The notes beneath the pieces were generated by a model. It saw only the letters and a list, made by a program, of their open reading frames with translations, was not told the origin of the DNA and did no database searches. From Paracoccus thiocyanatus (GTDB taxonomy: Bacteria > Pseudomonadota > Alphaproteobacteria > Rhodobacterales > Rhodobacteraceae): a stretch of 64,000 nt of DNA. Shown here piece after piece: positions 17,979 through 27,284 of this stretch (positions within the stretch are counted from its first letter, which is position 1; each line of letters opens with the position of its first letter). The position numbers and the translations under genes were made by a program. The DNA lies in NCBI RefSeq assembly GCF_900156255.1, contig NZ_FTMK01000009.1, positions 61,587 to 125,586 of the forward strand, given 5' to 3'.

Positions 17979-19013
17979 TCAGGCCGCCAGGACTGCCCGG
18001 ATCGCGGCCTCGTCGATGTCGTCATGCTCGGCGATGACGACAAGGCGCGAGGCGCGGGGGGCGTCGCCCCAGGGCCGGTCGTATTGATGCCGCACGCGCT
18101 CGCCCACCGCCTGGACCAGCAGGCGCATGGGCTTGCCGGCGACAGCGACATGGCCCTTGACCCGCAGGATTTTCTGTTCGCGCGCCAGGCGCTCGATGCG
18201 GGCGGCAAGATCGGCGGGGTCGGCGATCTCGGAGAGTTCGATCACCACCGAATCGAAATCGTCGTGTTCGTGGTCATCGGCGCCGTCGTGGTGGCTGGGG
18301 CGGGCGGCCAGGTCATCCTCGGCCGCCGCACCCAGGCCCAGGATCACCCGCGGGTCGATTACCCCGTCGGTCAGGGGCAGGATCGGCAGCTTGCGCGGCG
18401 CCTCGGCCTCGATCACCGCGCGGGCGGCGGCAAGCCCGTCATCGCCCGCCAGATCGGCCTTGGACAGCAGCACGATGTCGGCGCAGGCGATCTGGTCCTC
18501 GAACACCTCCGACAGCGGGGTCTCGTGGTCCAGGCTGGGATCAGTTGCGCGCTGCGCCTCGACCGCTTCCTCGTCGGGGGCAAAGCGGCCGGCGGCCACC
18601 GCCTCGGCATCGGCCAGCGCAATCACCCCGTCCACGGTGATGCGCGAGCGGATGGCGGGCCAGTCGAAGGCTTTCAGCAAGGGCTTGGGCAGGGCCAGGC
18701 CCGAGGTCTCGATCAGGATGTGGTCGGGCTTGACGGGCATGGCCATCAGCCGCTCCAGCGTCGGGATGAAGTCGTCGGCGACGGTGCAGCAGATGCAGCC
18801 GTTCGACAGTTCCATGATGTTCTCGGCCGGGCAATTCGCGTCGGCGCAGGATTTCAGGATCTCGCCATCGACGCCCATGGTGCCGAATTCGTTGACCAGC
18901 ACTGCCAGGCGCTTGCCCTGCGGGTTCAGCATCAGGTGGCGGATCAGCGTGGTCTTGCCGGCGCCCAGAAAGCCGGTGATGACGGTCACGGGGGTCTTGG
19001 TCAGGTCGGTCAT
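17979..19013 (-). CDS. cobW: Cobalamin biosynthesis GTPase CobW (G3E family metal chaperone)
   Basis: 344 residues. It has the P-loop GFLGAGKTT at 14-22, the metal-binding CxCC motif (GCICC, 72-76) and a late GTPase segment. A His/Asp-rich stretch SHHDGADDHEHDDFDS near residues 242-256 probably binds metal. CobW is a cobalt-handling chaperone of the aerobic cobalamin route, and its place directly before cobN supports delivery of cobalt to the chelatase. The gene follows the DUF1636 gene after 3 bp. Confidence 0.96.
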   Translation of the reverse strand: MTDLTKTPVTVITGFLGAGKTTLIRHLMLNPQGKRLAVLVNEFGTMGVDGEILKSCADANCPAENIMELSNGCICCTVADDFIPTLERLMAMPVKPDHILIETSGLALPKPLLKAFDWPAIRSRITVDGVIALADAEAVAAGRFAPDEEAVEAQRATDPSLDHETPLSEVFEDQIACADIVLLSKADLAGDDGLAAARAVIEAEAPRKLPILPLTDGVIDPRVILGLGAAAEDDLAARPSHHDGADDHEHDDFDSVVIELSEIADPADLAARIERLAREQKILRVKGHVAVAGKPMRLLVQAVGERVRHQYDRPWGDAPRASRLVVIAEHDDIDEAAIRAVLAA

Positions 19014-19016
19014 ATG

Positions 19017-19370
19017 CTATCCAATCGGGGGAATGCGCGCCAGGCTGCGCTTGCGGAAAATCGTGACGCGTTCGCGCCAGGGCACGATGCCGTCAGAGGT
19101 GCCGGCATAGGCGCCGGCGCCGGCCAGGATGTCGGGTGCGTCTTCTGCCGACATGCCGCCATAGACATAGGTCCAGCGCCCCGGCGCCGACAGCGCGATG
19201 GCGGCGCCGTTGGAACAGGCGGACAGGCATTCGACGGGAACGATGCGCACACCCGCCGGCGCGCCTTGGGCCGCCAGCGCGTCATGCAGGCGCGCGCCGG
19301 GCACGGGCTCGCCCTCAAGCACGGGCAGGCCGGCGCGGCAGGTGATGCAAACGTGAAGCGTGACGGTCAT
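19017..19370 (-). CDS. DUF1636 family (2Fe-2S) ferredoxin-like protein
   Basis: 117 residues from MTVTLHVCITCRAG. Cysteines occur as CITC near residue 8 and CLSAC near 50, a C-x2-C plus C-x3-C set like that of thioredoxin-fold 2Fe-2S ferredoxins, followed by SNGAAIAL. The family is repeatedly found next to cobalamin genes, and here it is the first gene downstream of the cobalamin riboswitch and three bases before cobW. An electron-transfer role for a cob enzyme (CobG and the cobalt reduction step are candidates) is inference. The ATG at 19370 was chosen over one four codons upstream because it begins at the conserved TLHVCITC. Confidence 0.85.
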   Translation of the reverse strand: MTVTLHVCITCRAGLPVLEGEPVPGARLHDALAAQGAPAGVRIVPVECLSACSNGAAIALSAPGRWTYVYGGMSAEDAPDILAGAGAYAGTSDGIVPWRERVTIFRKRSLARIPPIG

Positions 19371-19454
19371 GCGCCTTATCATCCCTCAAGGCGGCACGAG
19401 GCGGGGCATGAGCACCCAACCCCAGCAGGAACACCCCGTCCGCCGGTCAATCCT

Positions 19455-19640
19455 TTTGCGTTGGCAGGTCTCCCGGCTTGCGGATTCGGGCCTAGGCCCA
19501 CGGCCGCCCCGCCTTCCCGGCTTTCGCCAGTGGCCTTGGGGCGACCTTTCCGGTCACGGTCGCGGGGGCGGCTGCTTCCAGGCGGTTGCCTGTCGCATTC
19601 CCTCTTAGCCTGCCATAGGACAGGAACCAGCGCGCCCCGT
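19455..19640 (-). ncRNA. Cobalamin (B12) riboswitch controlling the DUF1636-cobW-cobN operon
   Basis: On the minus strand the conserved blocks occur in order: GGTTCC at the 5-prime end (about 19627), AGAGGGAATGCGA (about 19607-19593), GCAGCCGCCCCCGCGACCGTGA (about 19575-19555), GGCCACTGGC near 19537, GGGAAGGCGGGGC, and the B12 box AGCCGGGAGACCTGCC at 19478-19463. The element ends about 85 bases before the DUF1636 start, so binding of adenosylcobalamin should shut off the leftward cob operon. Its 5-prime end is only about 45-55 bp from the start of the divergent cobO gene. Confidence 0.93.
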
Positions 19641-19683
19641 CTGTGCGCGCCCGGTCCCGACTTGTCAAGCGAAGGAGTGCCCG

Positions 19684-20295
19684 ATGCAGACCGACGACAA
19701 CGCCCGCCATGCCCAGAAGATGGCCAGGATCAAGTCCGCCCGCGACAAGATGATGCAGCAAAAACAGGGCGAAAAGGGCTTGGTCATCGTCCATACCGGC
19801 AAGGGCAAGGGCAAGTCTTCGTCCGGGTTCGGCATGATCCTGCGCTGCATCGCGCATGGCATGCCCTGCGCCGTGGTGCAGTTCATCAAGGGCGCCTGGG
19901 ATACCGGCGAACGCCGGCTGCTGACCGGGCATTTCGGCGATCTGTGCCAGTTCCACGCCATGGGCGAAGGCTTTACCTGGGAAACCCAGGACCGCGCGCG
20001 CGACATCGCCGCCGCCCGCGCCGGCTGGGACAAGGCCAAGGCGCTGATCCGGGACCCGTCGATCCGCATGGTCTTGCTGGATGAAATCAACATCGCCTTG
20101 CGCTATGATTACCTGGATCTGGACGAGGTGCTGGCCTTTTTGCGCGACGAAAAGCCGGTGATGACCCATGTCGTGCTGACCGGGCGCAACGCCAAGCCCG
20201 AGTTGATCGCGCTGGCCGACCTGGTGACGGAAATGGAGCAGGTCAAGCACCCGTTCCGCGACGGCATCAAGGCCCAGGCAGGAGTGGAGTTCTAG
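19684..20295 (+). CDS. cobO: Cob(I)yrinic acid a,c-diamide adenosyltransferase
   Basis: 203 residues, CobO/BtuR family. It adenosylates cob(I)yrinic acid a,c-diamide. The P-loop HTGKGKGKSSSGFGM lies at 37-51; VQFIKGAWDTGERRLL and VLLDEINIALRYDYLDL are also diagnostic. AAGGAG stands seven bases ahead of the ATG. It is divergent from the riboswitch-controlled operon, with only about 45 bp between its start and the 5-prime part of the riboswitch, and is followed after 3 bp by the DUF1801 gene. Confidence 0.97.
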   Translation: MQTDDNARHAQKMARIKSARDKMMQQKQGEKGLVIVHTGKGKGKSSSGFGMILRCIAHGMPCAVVQFIKGAWDTGERRLLTGHFGDLCQFHAMGEGFTWETQDRARDIAAARAGWDKAKALIRDPSIRMVLLDEINIALRYDYLDLDEVLAFLRDEKPVMTHVVLTGRNAKPELIALADLVTEMEQVKHPFRDGIKAQAGVEF

Positions 20296-20298
20296 CCC

Positions 20299-20709
20299 AT
20301 GGCAGAGCAAAAGCCGAAGCTGCTTTCGGGCGGCAACCCGCAAATCCCCAAGGGCTATGGCGAGGCGCCGGTCCGCGCCTATATCGCCGCCATGCCGGGC
20401 TGGAAGCAGGCGGTCGGCGAAAAGCTGGACGCGATCATCGCCCGCAGCGTGCCGGGGGTGAAGAAGGCGGTGAAATGGAACTCGCCCTTTTACGGGGTCG
20501 AGGAAGGGGTGTGGTTCCTAAGCTTTCACTGCATGACGAAATACATCAAGGTCGGGTTCTTTCGCGGCACCCGGCTTGAGCCGATGCCGCCGGTCGGCTC
20601 GAAACATCCCGAGATGCGCTATCTGCACATCCCCGAGGGTGCCTTTGACGAGGAACAGTTCGCCGACTGGGTGCGGCAGGCCAGCCGCCTGCCCGGCGAG
20701 AAGATGTAG
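20299..20709 (+). CDS. DUF1801 family protein
   Basis: 136 residues. The sequence contains the YdhG-like DUF1801 core: VRAYIAAMPGWKQAVGEKLDAII, then KKAVKWNSPFYGVEEGVWFLSFHCMTKYIKVGFFRG. The function of the family is not established. It is 3 bp from the cobO stop and thus co-transcribed with it. It converges on bluB with two bases between the stop codons. Confidence 0.88.
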   Translation: MAEQKPKLLSGGNPQIPKGYGEAPVRAYIAAMPGWKQAVGEKLDAIIARSVPGVKKAVKWNSPFYGVEEGVWFLSFHCMTKYIKVGFFRGTRLEPMPPVGSKHPEMRYLHIPEGAFDEEQFADWVRQASRLPGEKM

Positions 20710-20711
20710 GG

Positions 20712-21338
20712 TCAGCGGCGCTGCCAGTCCGGCGCGGTGTTCCGCTGCCAGCCCGCGCGATGCAAAAGCGGGGTATCATCGGTGAATTCCGGCCAGCCCA
20801 GGCAGAGCAGGGCCGAGAATTCCCAATCCTGCGGCACGCGCAGCAGCGCGGTGATGCGCGCCGGGTCCAGGACCGAGACCATGCCCAGGCCCAGGTTGCG
20901 CACCCGCGCCGCCAGCCACAGCGCATGGATCGCCATGGCCGTCGATTGGCGCAGGGTCTGGGGCATGGTGGCGCGGCCCAGCCCGTGGCCCTCGGCCGGG
21001 TCGATCTGGGTAAAGATTGCCAGCCAGACCGGCGCGCGGTCCAGCCCGGCCAGTTTCAGCGCCTCGTATTCCTGCCGCTGCCGGCCCTGGTAGCGGGTTG
21101 CGGCCTGGGCGTTGCTGCGCTGGAAATCGGCGCGGATTGCGGCGCGCAGGTCGGGGCTTTCGACGCGGATCACCCGCCAGGGCCGGGCATTGCCGACCGA
21201 GGGCGCCAGTTCCATCGCCGCGCGCAATTCCTTTAGCAGCGGCTCGGGCACCGGATCGTCGCGGAAATGCCGCACGTCGCGGCGCCAGCGCAGCACGCGC
21301 TCCAGCGCCGCCTGATCGTCGGGACCGAACCGCATCAT
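20712..21338 (-). CDS. bluB: 5,6-dimethylbenzimidazole synthase
   Basis: 208 residues from MMRFGPDDQAALERVLRWRRD. BluB is a nitroreductase-fold enzyme that cleaves reduced FMN with O2 to give dimethylbenzimidazole, the lower ligand of cobalamin. RRDVRHFRDDPVPEPLLKELRAAMELAPSVGNARPWRVIRV and the late GLGMVSVLDPARITALLRVPQDWE match the family. The start at 21338 overlaps the upstream stop as ATGA; ATG 21335 is possible. Confidence 0.96.
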   Translation of the reverse strand: MMRFGPDDQAALERVLRWRRDVRHFRDDPVPEPLLKELRAAMELAPSVGNARPWRVIRVESPDLRAAIRADFQRSNAQAATRYQGRQRQEYEALKLAGLDRAPVWLAIFTQIDPAEGHGLGRATMPQTLRQSTAMAIHALWLAARVRNLGLGMVSVLDPARITALLRVPQDWEFSALLCLGWPEFTDDTPLLHRAGWQRNTAPDWQRR

Positions 21339-21598
21339 GGCCCCGCGCAAAGGGTGCCGCCGGGCAGGCCCTCGGCCACGGCAGGGAAGGCGACCGGGCG
21401 GCCGGGCACGGTCAGTTCCACGGCCCGCGGCAGGCCGGCAGCGGTGGCGCTGCCCGCCGGCAGGTCGATGGGCGCGCCGTGGTCATGCGCCCCGTGGTGG
21501 TGGCCATCCAGCGTGATGCCGTTGGCGGCGGCGGCGACGAAGCCCATGCCGCCGCCGAAAATCAGGCCGATCAGCAGCATCGGGATGGAACGGTCCAT
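21335..21598 (-). CDS. Small membrane-anchored His-rich protein, unknown function
   Basis: 87 residues from MDRSIPMLLIGLIFGGGMGF. One N-terminal hydrophobic segment (about 5-26) is followed by a metal-ligand-rich stretch DGHHHGAHDHGAP at 31-43 and a Pro/Ala-rich tail. The stop overlaps the bluB start (ATGA), which ties it to B12 synthesis. A role in cobalt binding or uptake is inferred only from the histidines and the location. It is not CbtB or CbtA by sequence. A frame 55 codons longer exists but would begin inside the riboswitch-like leader. Confidence 0.7.
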   Translation of the reverse strand: MDRSIPMLLIGLIFGGGMGFVAAAANGITLDGHHHGAHDHGAPIDLPAGSATAAGLPRAVELTVPGRPVAFPAVAEGLPGGTLCAGP

Positions 21599-21639
21599 GT
21601 CTTTTCCCCGGATGACAAAGGGCCGGGCGCGGCAGCCAC

Positions 21640-21792
21640 GCCCGGCGGCAAGGATCAGGCGGCTGCGGCACCGGAGCGCCGATCGCATGCGGCGCCGGCA
21701 CCACGGCCACGCCCCAAGCCGCGGCTGCGGGTTTGGCCCTGGATCCGCAAGGCCGCATCGCATTCCCCTTTGGCCCAGGGACGGGGCACCGA
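21640..21792 (-). ncRNA. Possible second cobalamin riboswitch (variant or type II) ahead of the His-rich gene and bluB
   Basis: The 270-bp leader of the His-rich gene has no convincing coding frame. On the minus strand it has GGTGCC at 21790-21785, then CAAAGGGGAATGCGATGCGG near 21772-21753 and GCAGCCGC at 21728-21721, then GGCGTGGCCGTGGTGCCGG. The first riboswitch shows GGTTCC, AGAGGGAATGCGA and GCAGCCGC in the same order and similar spacing. The B12 box of that riboswitch was not found here, so this is either a variant class or a coincidence in GC-rich DNA. Confidence 0.4.
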
Positions 21793-21868
21793 TACACGCG
21801 CACGTTACCTGCGACGCCGCGGCGGCGGCAAGCGGAATCGGGGGCGCGAGCCGCGGCGGGACCGCGGA

Positions 21869-22921
21869 TCACGGCGCCGGCGGCCAGTCCAGATCGACCC
21901 AGACCAACCGATGCGCCGAGGCCGCCAGCGCCGCCTGGGCCAGCGGACCGTCGGCCGGCCAGACCACGGCTGATCCCAGCACCGCAAGCCCCTGGGCGGG
22001 CAGGACGTAATCGACGCGCAGGTTGCCCGGCGGCTTGTCGTCGGGCCAGTCGCCGGTGTCCAGCGCCGGGTCGCCCTGGTGGCGGTCGTTGACGCCGCCC
22101 GCCGCCGCCGCGCCGCCGTCGCTGCGGGGCAGGGGGTCGGTGACATGCGCCATGATCGCCGCCAGTGCCTGGGGCCGGCCCTCGCTGTCCAGGGGGTCGA
22201 GGTTCAGGTTCCCGGCCAGCACGAAGGGTCCGTCGGGCAGGTGATGCAGCCAAAAGGCCAGCTCGTCATGGTTGCGCCGGCCGTTCAGATCCTCGGGCCC
22301 GTCGAAGACCGGCGGGGTCGCGGACATGGCAAGCAGGTGCAGCGGCCGGCCGGCCACCGTGACCACCGCGTCCCAATGCGCGGTCGAGGACAGGCGGCGG
22401 ACCGCCGCCGCCTCTGGCGGCAGCGGCGGCATCAGGTGGCCGGGCAGGTCGCGCCACAGGAAATCGGTGTAATCCTTGACCGGCCCGATGGGGTGGCGCG
22501 ACAGGATCGCCATGCCGCCCTGGCCGGTGAAGGTGCCGAACCCCTGCGCGTCTTCGGCGCTGCCCAGCCGCCCGTCGCCGTCCAGGTCCAGCCCGGTCGC
22601 CATGCCGGAATTCGGCCGGGCGGCGAAGCGGTGGGGATAGTCCAGCCCGACCTGGGCCAGCCTTGCGGCAAAGGCGGCAAGCGCCCGGCCTTCGTGGTCC
22701 CAGTCGAATTCGGTCAGCAGCAGGATGTCGGGTCGGGCCTGCGCCAGCACCTGCACCACCGCGTCGATCTGCGCATCCTTGCGGCCAAGGTCGCGCAGCA
22801 AAAGCCCCGGCCCATCGCGCGTCAGGTCGGGGCTGTAGGTGGCGATCCGCAGCGGATCGGCATGGGCGGCAAGGCCAAGGACGGCGACCAGCGCCGCCTT
22901 GGCAAGGACCCCTAGACCCAA
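21869..22921 (-). CDS. Secreted endonuclease/exonuclease/phosphatase family protein
   Basis: About 350 residues. The fold is indicated by [10 protein letters not shown] near the start, [17 protein letters not shown], and the C-terminal [17 protein letters not shown] and [11 protein letters not shown] with the metal and catalytic His/Asp/Asn positions. A signal peptide ([16 protein letters not shown]) precedes it. No ATG or GTG stands before this signal; the best start is TTG at 22921, which places the first 10 bases inside leuD. An EF-hand-like [13 protein letters not shown] segment lies in the middle. Extracellular phosphodiesterase or nuclease activity is likely; the substrate is unknown. 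Confidence 0.85.
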   Translation of the reverse strand: MGLGVLAKAALVAVLGLAAHADPLRIATYSPDLTRDGPGLLLRDLGRKDAQIDAVVQVLAQARPDILLLTEFDWDHEGRALAAFAARLAQVGLDYPHRFAARPNSGMATGLDLDGDGRLGSAEDAQGFGTFTGQGGMAILSRHPIGPVKDYTDFLWRDLPGHLMPPLPPEAAAVRRLSSTAHWDAVVTVAGRPLHLLAMSATPPVFDGPEDLNGRRNHDELAFWLHHLPDGPFVLAGNLNLDPLDSEGRPQALAAIMAHVTDPLPRSDGGAAAAGGVNDRHQGDPALDTGDWPDDKPPGNLRVDYVLPAQGLAVLGSAVVWPADGPLAQAALAASAHRLVWVDLDWPPAP

Positions 22922-23517
22922 GGCCGGCTCTGGGCCATCTGCGCCTCGTAGGTGTCGATGGCGCTGGCCTTTTCCATGGTCAGGCCGATGTCGTCCAGCC
23001 CGTTCAGCAGGCAATGGCGGCGGAACGGGTCCAGATCGAAACCGAAGCTCTGCCCGTCCGAGGTGGTCACGGTCAGGTTTTCCAGGTCTACGGTCATGCG
23101 GGCATTGGCGCCCTTTCTTGCGTCCTCCATCAGCACGTCCACCACCTCTTGCGGCATGACGATGGGCAGGATGCCGTTCTTGAAGCAGTTGTTATAGAAG
23201 ATGTCGGCGAAGCTGGTCGAGATCACGCAGCGGATGCCGAAATCCAGAAGCGCCCAGGGCGCATGCTCGCGCGAGGAACCGCAGCCGAAATTGTCGCCGC
23301 CGATGATGATCTGCGCATTGCGATAGGCGGGCTGGTTCAGCACGAAATCCGGGATCTCGTTGCCCTGGGCGTCATAGCGCATCTCGTCGAACAGGTTCTT
23401 GCCCAGACCCGAACGGTGGATCGTCTTCAGGAACTGTTTGGGGATGATCATGTCGGTGTCGATATTGACCAGCGGCATGGGGGCCGCGATGCCGGTCAGG
23501 GTGGTGAACTTGTCCAT
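22912..23517 (-). CDS. leuD: 3-isopropylmalate dehydratase small subunit
   Basis: 201 residues. LeuD with LeuC isomerises 2-isopropylmalate to 3-isopropylmalate in leucine synthesis. The start [31 protein letters not shown] and the swivel-domain motif [17 protein letters not shown] at about 78-94 are diagnostic. leuC is upstream on the same strand, but a membrane-protein gene on the other strand lies between the two. Confidence 0.97.
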   Translation of the reverse strand: MDKFTTLTGIAAPMPLVNIDTDMIIPKQFLKTIHRSGLGKNLFDEMRYDAQGNEIPDFVLNQPAYRNAQIIIGGDNFGCGSSREHAPWALLDFGIRCVISTSFADIFYNNCFKNGILPIVMPQEVVDVLMEDARKGANARMTVDLENLTVTTSDGQSFGFDLDPFRRHCLLNGLDDIGLTMEKASAIDTYEAQMAQSRPWV

Positions 23518-23589
23518 GTCTTTGATCCTTGCAGAATTGACTTGGGCCGCAGCGGCCCGTTAACCGAGACCCATCCGGCGCGTGGCGCC

Positions 23590-24192
23590 ATGGCAAGACG
23601 GGTTTCGCTGATGTCTTTCGGTTTTTCCAGCCTTTCGGCGCTGCGCGCCTGTATCGCGCGCGACTGGACGCCCCGGATCGGCGACCCCGAGATCACCGGC
23701 TGGCTGACGGTGCTGGCCTATGCCATATGCTGCGCGCTGGCCGTGGCGGTGCTGCGCCGCCGGCCGGCCGGCGCGGCACGCGGGCTGTGGCTGGCGATCG
23801 CCGCGCTGACCGCCTTTCTGGCGCTGAACAAGCAACTGGACCTGCAAACGGCGCTGACCGCCACCGGCCGCTGCATGGCCCGCGCCCAAGGCTGGTATGA
23901 CAGCCGCTATCTGGTGCAACTGGCCTTTATCGCGGGGTTGCTGCTGGGCGTGGTCCTGGCGCTGGCCTGGACGGCCAGGGCGCTGCGCGGGCACATGCGC
24001 CGCAACGGCCTGGCCCTGTTGGGGCTGGCGGTGCTGTGCGGCTTTGTCTTGGTGCGCGCGGTGGGGTTTCATCATGTGGACAGGCTCATCAGCGCCGATT
24101 TCGCGAATATTCGATACAATTTCTGGTTCGAGAACGCGGGGCTGTTGCTGATCGCGGCCAACGCCCTGTTGCTTTTGCGGCGGAGGCGATAG
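23590..24192 (+). CDS. Integral membrane protein of unknown function
   Basis: About 200 residues from MARRVSLMSFGFSSLSAL; an ATG at 23611 is an alternative start. Four hydrophobic segments are visible (about 36-54, 66-80, 112-135 and 145-162) plus one near the end before a basic tail LLLLRRRR. Conserved-looking soluble parts are KQLDLQTALTATGRCMARAQGWYDSR and VGFHHVDRLISADFANIRYNFWFENAG. I do not recognise the family. It lies on the plus strand between leuC and leuD, so it is antisense to any leuC-leuD read-through transcript. Confidence 0.8.
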   Translation: MARRVSLMSFGFSSLSALRACIARDWTPRIGDPEITGWLTVLAYAICCALAVAVLRRRPAGAARGLWLAIAALTAFLALNKQLDLQTALTATGRCMARAQGWYDSRYLVQLAFIAGLLLGVVLALAWTARALRGHMRRNGLALLGLAVLCGFVLVRAVGFHHVDRLISADFANIRYNFWFENAGLLLIAANALLLLRRRR

Positions 24193-24211
24193 CCGTCCCC
24201 GCCGCCCGCCA

Positions 24212-25648
<1,437 letters not shown>

Positions 25649-25947
25649 GGCTGTCTCTTTATCTGGAGGACTGGCTGGAAAAGGGGCCAAGGGGTGCCGC
25701 TACCTGCGGCGAGGGGCGCGCGGCATGCGCCCGCGACCGTCAAAGTCGGGCGGTGACGGACAGGCTTTCGCCGTAAAAGCGGCCCGGCAGGCGGGCGCGG
25801 TCGTGAATGTCGAAATAGACGAATCCTTGCATGTCCGCATTAATAGGTCGATTTGGTTTCCTTTTCAATATCGGCACACGCGCCTGTTAATTCCAAGTTG
25901 AGGAATCGGCCCTATCTTTCGATGCAGGGCGCAGGAAAGGGACGGCC
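25649..25947. other. Intergenic region upstream of leuC
   Basis: No gene was found in these 299 bp. The part 25838-25905 is clearly AT-richer than the surroundings and is the probable promoter zone for leuC (leftward) and for the small gene at 25948 (rightward). No leader peptide or recognisable operator was identified. Confidence 0.5.
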
Positions 25948-26175
25948 ATGCTGATTCGCATCATTCTGCGGGTGATCCCGCTGGCCGGCGCCGCGCTGTT
26001 CGCGCTGGCGGTGCATTGGGCCGATACCCCGCTGAAGCGGGCGCGGGCAGCGGCCGAAACCCGCCAGCTTGCCTGGTCGGCGGGCCAGGTCAGGTGCGCC
26101 GATCCCTGGGGAATTTTGGCGCCTTACGCCTGTCCCAAGCGGCCAGAGACCAGAAAACCGCCGCCCCCGCATTGA
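25948..26175 (+). CDS. Small membrane-anchored protein of unknown function
   Basis: 75 residues: MLIRIILRVIPLAGAALFALAVHWAD gives one N-terminal hydrophobic segment, followed by a basic/Ala-rich part and two cysteines (VRCADPWGILAPYACP) before a proline-rich end. GGAAAGGGA lies before the ATG. The gene is in the rightward run leading to rsfS and rlmH. No family was recognised. Confidence 0.65.
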   Translation: MLIRIILRVIPLAGAALFALAVHWADTPLKRARAAAETRQLAWSAGQVRCADPWGILAPYACPKRPETRKPPPPH

Positions 26176-26250
26176 GCGGGCGCGATTCCATGCTACATTA
26201 TAAAGGCCCCTGCGCCGGGGGAGATCGGCGCGATGACCGGAGGATGAACC

Positions 26251-26706
26251 CTGTCCAATACCGTCTCGCCGGCCCCTGCGCCGGCTGCGACCACCGCGGA
26301 ATCCGGGCTGACCAGCGATCAGCTACTGGACCGCATCCTTGCCTCTCTGGATGACGACAAGGCCGAAGATGTCGTGACCATCGACCTGCGCGGTCGTTCG
26401 GCCATGGCCGATCACATGGTGATCGCCTCGGGCCGGAACGCGCGTCAGGTGGCCTCGATCGCCGAAAAGCTGGTCGAGCGCCTGAAGCAGCAGGCCGGCC
26501 GCTCGGCCCGCGTCGAGGGCAAGGAAACCGGCGATTGGGTGCTGATCGACACCGACGACGTGATCGTCCATGTCTTCCGCCCCGAAGTCCGCGAATTCTA
26601 CCAGCTGGAAAAGATGTGGATGCCCGCCGACGCCCTGCGTTCGGCCGCGCTGGATCGGCTGCGCGCCGACCACGCCGCCGATCAGGCCGGCCCGACCCGC
26701 AACTGA
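26251..26706 (+). CDS. rsfS: Ribosomal silencing factor RsfS, probable CTG start
   Basis: 151 residues if begun at CTG 26251. RsfS binds ribosomal protein L14 and blocks subunit joining in starvation. The family core is RGRSAMADHMVIASGRNARQVASIAEKL and WVLIDTDDVIVHVFRPEVREFYQLEKMW. A GTG at 26374 would begin just at TIDLRG and cut off the conserved first helix (LLDRILASLDDDKAEDVVTIDL), which the E. coli protein has. No ATG, GTG or TTG exists in frame upstream; an in-frame TGA at 26245 closes the frame. CTG 26251 has GGAGG seven bases before it. The ATG at 26243 is in another frame and ends at 26354. Confidence 0.88.
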   Translation: MSNTVSPAPAPAATTAESGLTSDQLLDRILASLDDDKAEDVVTIDLRGRSAMADHMVIASGRNARQVASIAEKLVERLKQQAGRSARVEGKETGDWVLIDTDDVIVHVFRPEVREFYQLEKMWMPADALRSAALDRLRADHAADQAGPTRN

Positions 26707-26709
26707 TCC

Positions 26710-27177
26710 ATGCGCATGGTCATTGCCGCGGTCGGGCGGCTGCGGCAAGGCCCCGAGGCGAAGCTGATCGCCGATTACCTGGACCGGCACGCCAAGGCGG
26801 GCCGCGCGCTGGGCCTGCCGCCCGTGACGCTGGCCGAGGTCGAGGATCGGCGCGGCGGCGGCATGGCCGCCGAGGCGGCGCTGCTGGCCAAGGCCATTCC
26901 GCAGGGCGCCGCGCTGGTGACGCTGGACGAGCGGGGCGAGATGCTCAGCTCGCCCGAATTTGCCGGCCGCGTCGCGGGATGGCGCGACCAGGCCCGCGAC
27001 ATCGCCTACGTGATCGGCGGCGCCGATGGCATCGACCCCGACCTGCGCCATCGCGCCGACCTGTCTATCAGCTTCGGGCGCATGGTCTGGCCGCATATGC
27101 TGGTGCGGGTGATGCTGGCCGAACAGATCTATCGCGCCACCACCATCCTGGCCGGAAGCCCCTATCACCGGCGGTGA
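26710..27177 (+). CDS. rlmH: 23S rRNA (pseudouridine1915-N3)-methyltransferase
   Basis: 155 residues, the standard RlmH length. This SPOUT-family enzyme methylates pseudouridine 1915 in helix 69 of 23S rRNA. The knot segment IAYVIGGADGIDPDLRHRAD and the C-terminal SFGRMVWPHMLVRVMLAEQIYRATTILAGSPYH are diagnostic. It follows rsfS by 3 bp, a very common pairing. Confidence 0.97.
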   Translation: MRMVIAAVGRLRQGPEAKLIADYLDRHAKAGRALGLPPVTLAEVEDRRGGGMAAEAALLAKAIPQGAALVTLDERGEMLSSPEFAGRVAGWRDQARDIAYVIGGADGIDPDLRHRADLSISFGRMVWPHMLVRVMLAEQIYRATTILAGSPYHRR

Positions 27178-27284
27178 CAACGGCTTGAGAAACGCGGGAT
27201 TTTAAGAAAATCCACGGCAAGGAAAAGGTGAAATCCCGGCCCGATCGCCTATCATGGACCTATCCAGATCGAGTCGGTGCTGTC

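Noticed and set aside
14983..18087. Open frame of 1034 codons antisense to cobN
   Set aside because: It is a shadow produced by the GC-rich third-position bias of cobN; the translation is Gly/Arg/Gln-rich and unlike any family.
19441..19640. Riboswitch for cobO on the plus strand
   Set aside because: The conserved blocks run in correct order only on the minus strand.
21335..21763. CbtB-type cobalt transporter
   Set aside because: The His-rich peptide lacks the CbtB pattern, and no CbtA is adjacent; the long version of the frame runs through a probable RNA leader.
26243..26354. ATG at 26243 as start of a protein
   Set aside because: It abuts the GGAGG, is out of frame with rsfS and encodes only 37 unrelated residues.
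26374..26706. GTG start for rsfS
   Set aside because: It removes the conserved first helix and has no good ribosome site; the CTG at 26251 has GGAGG.
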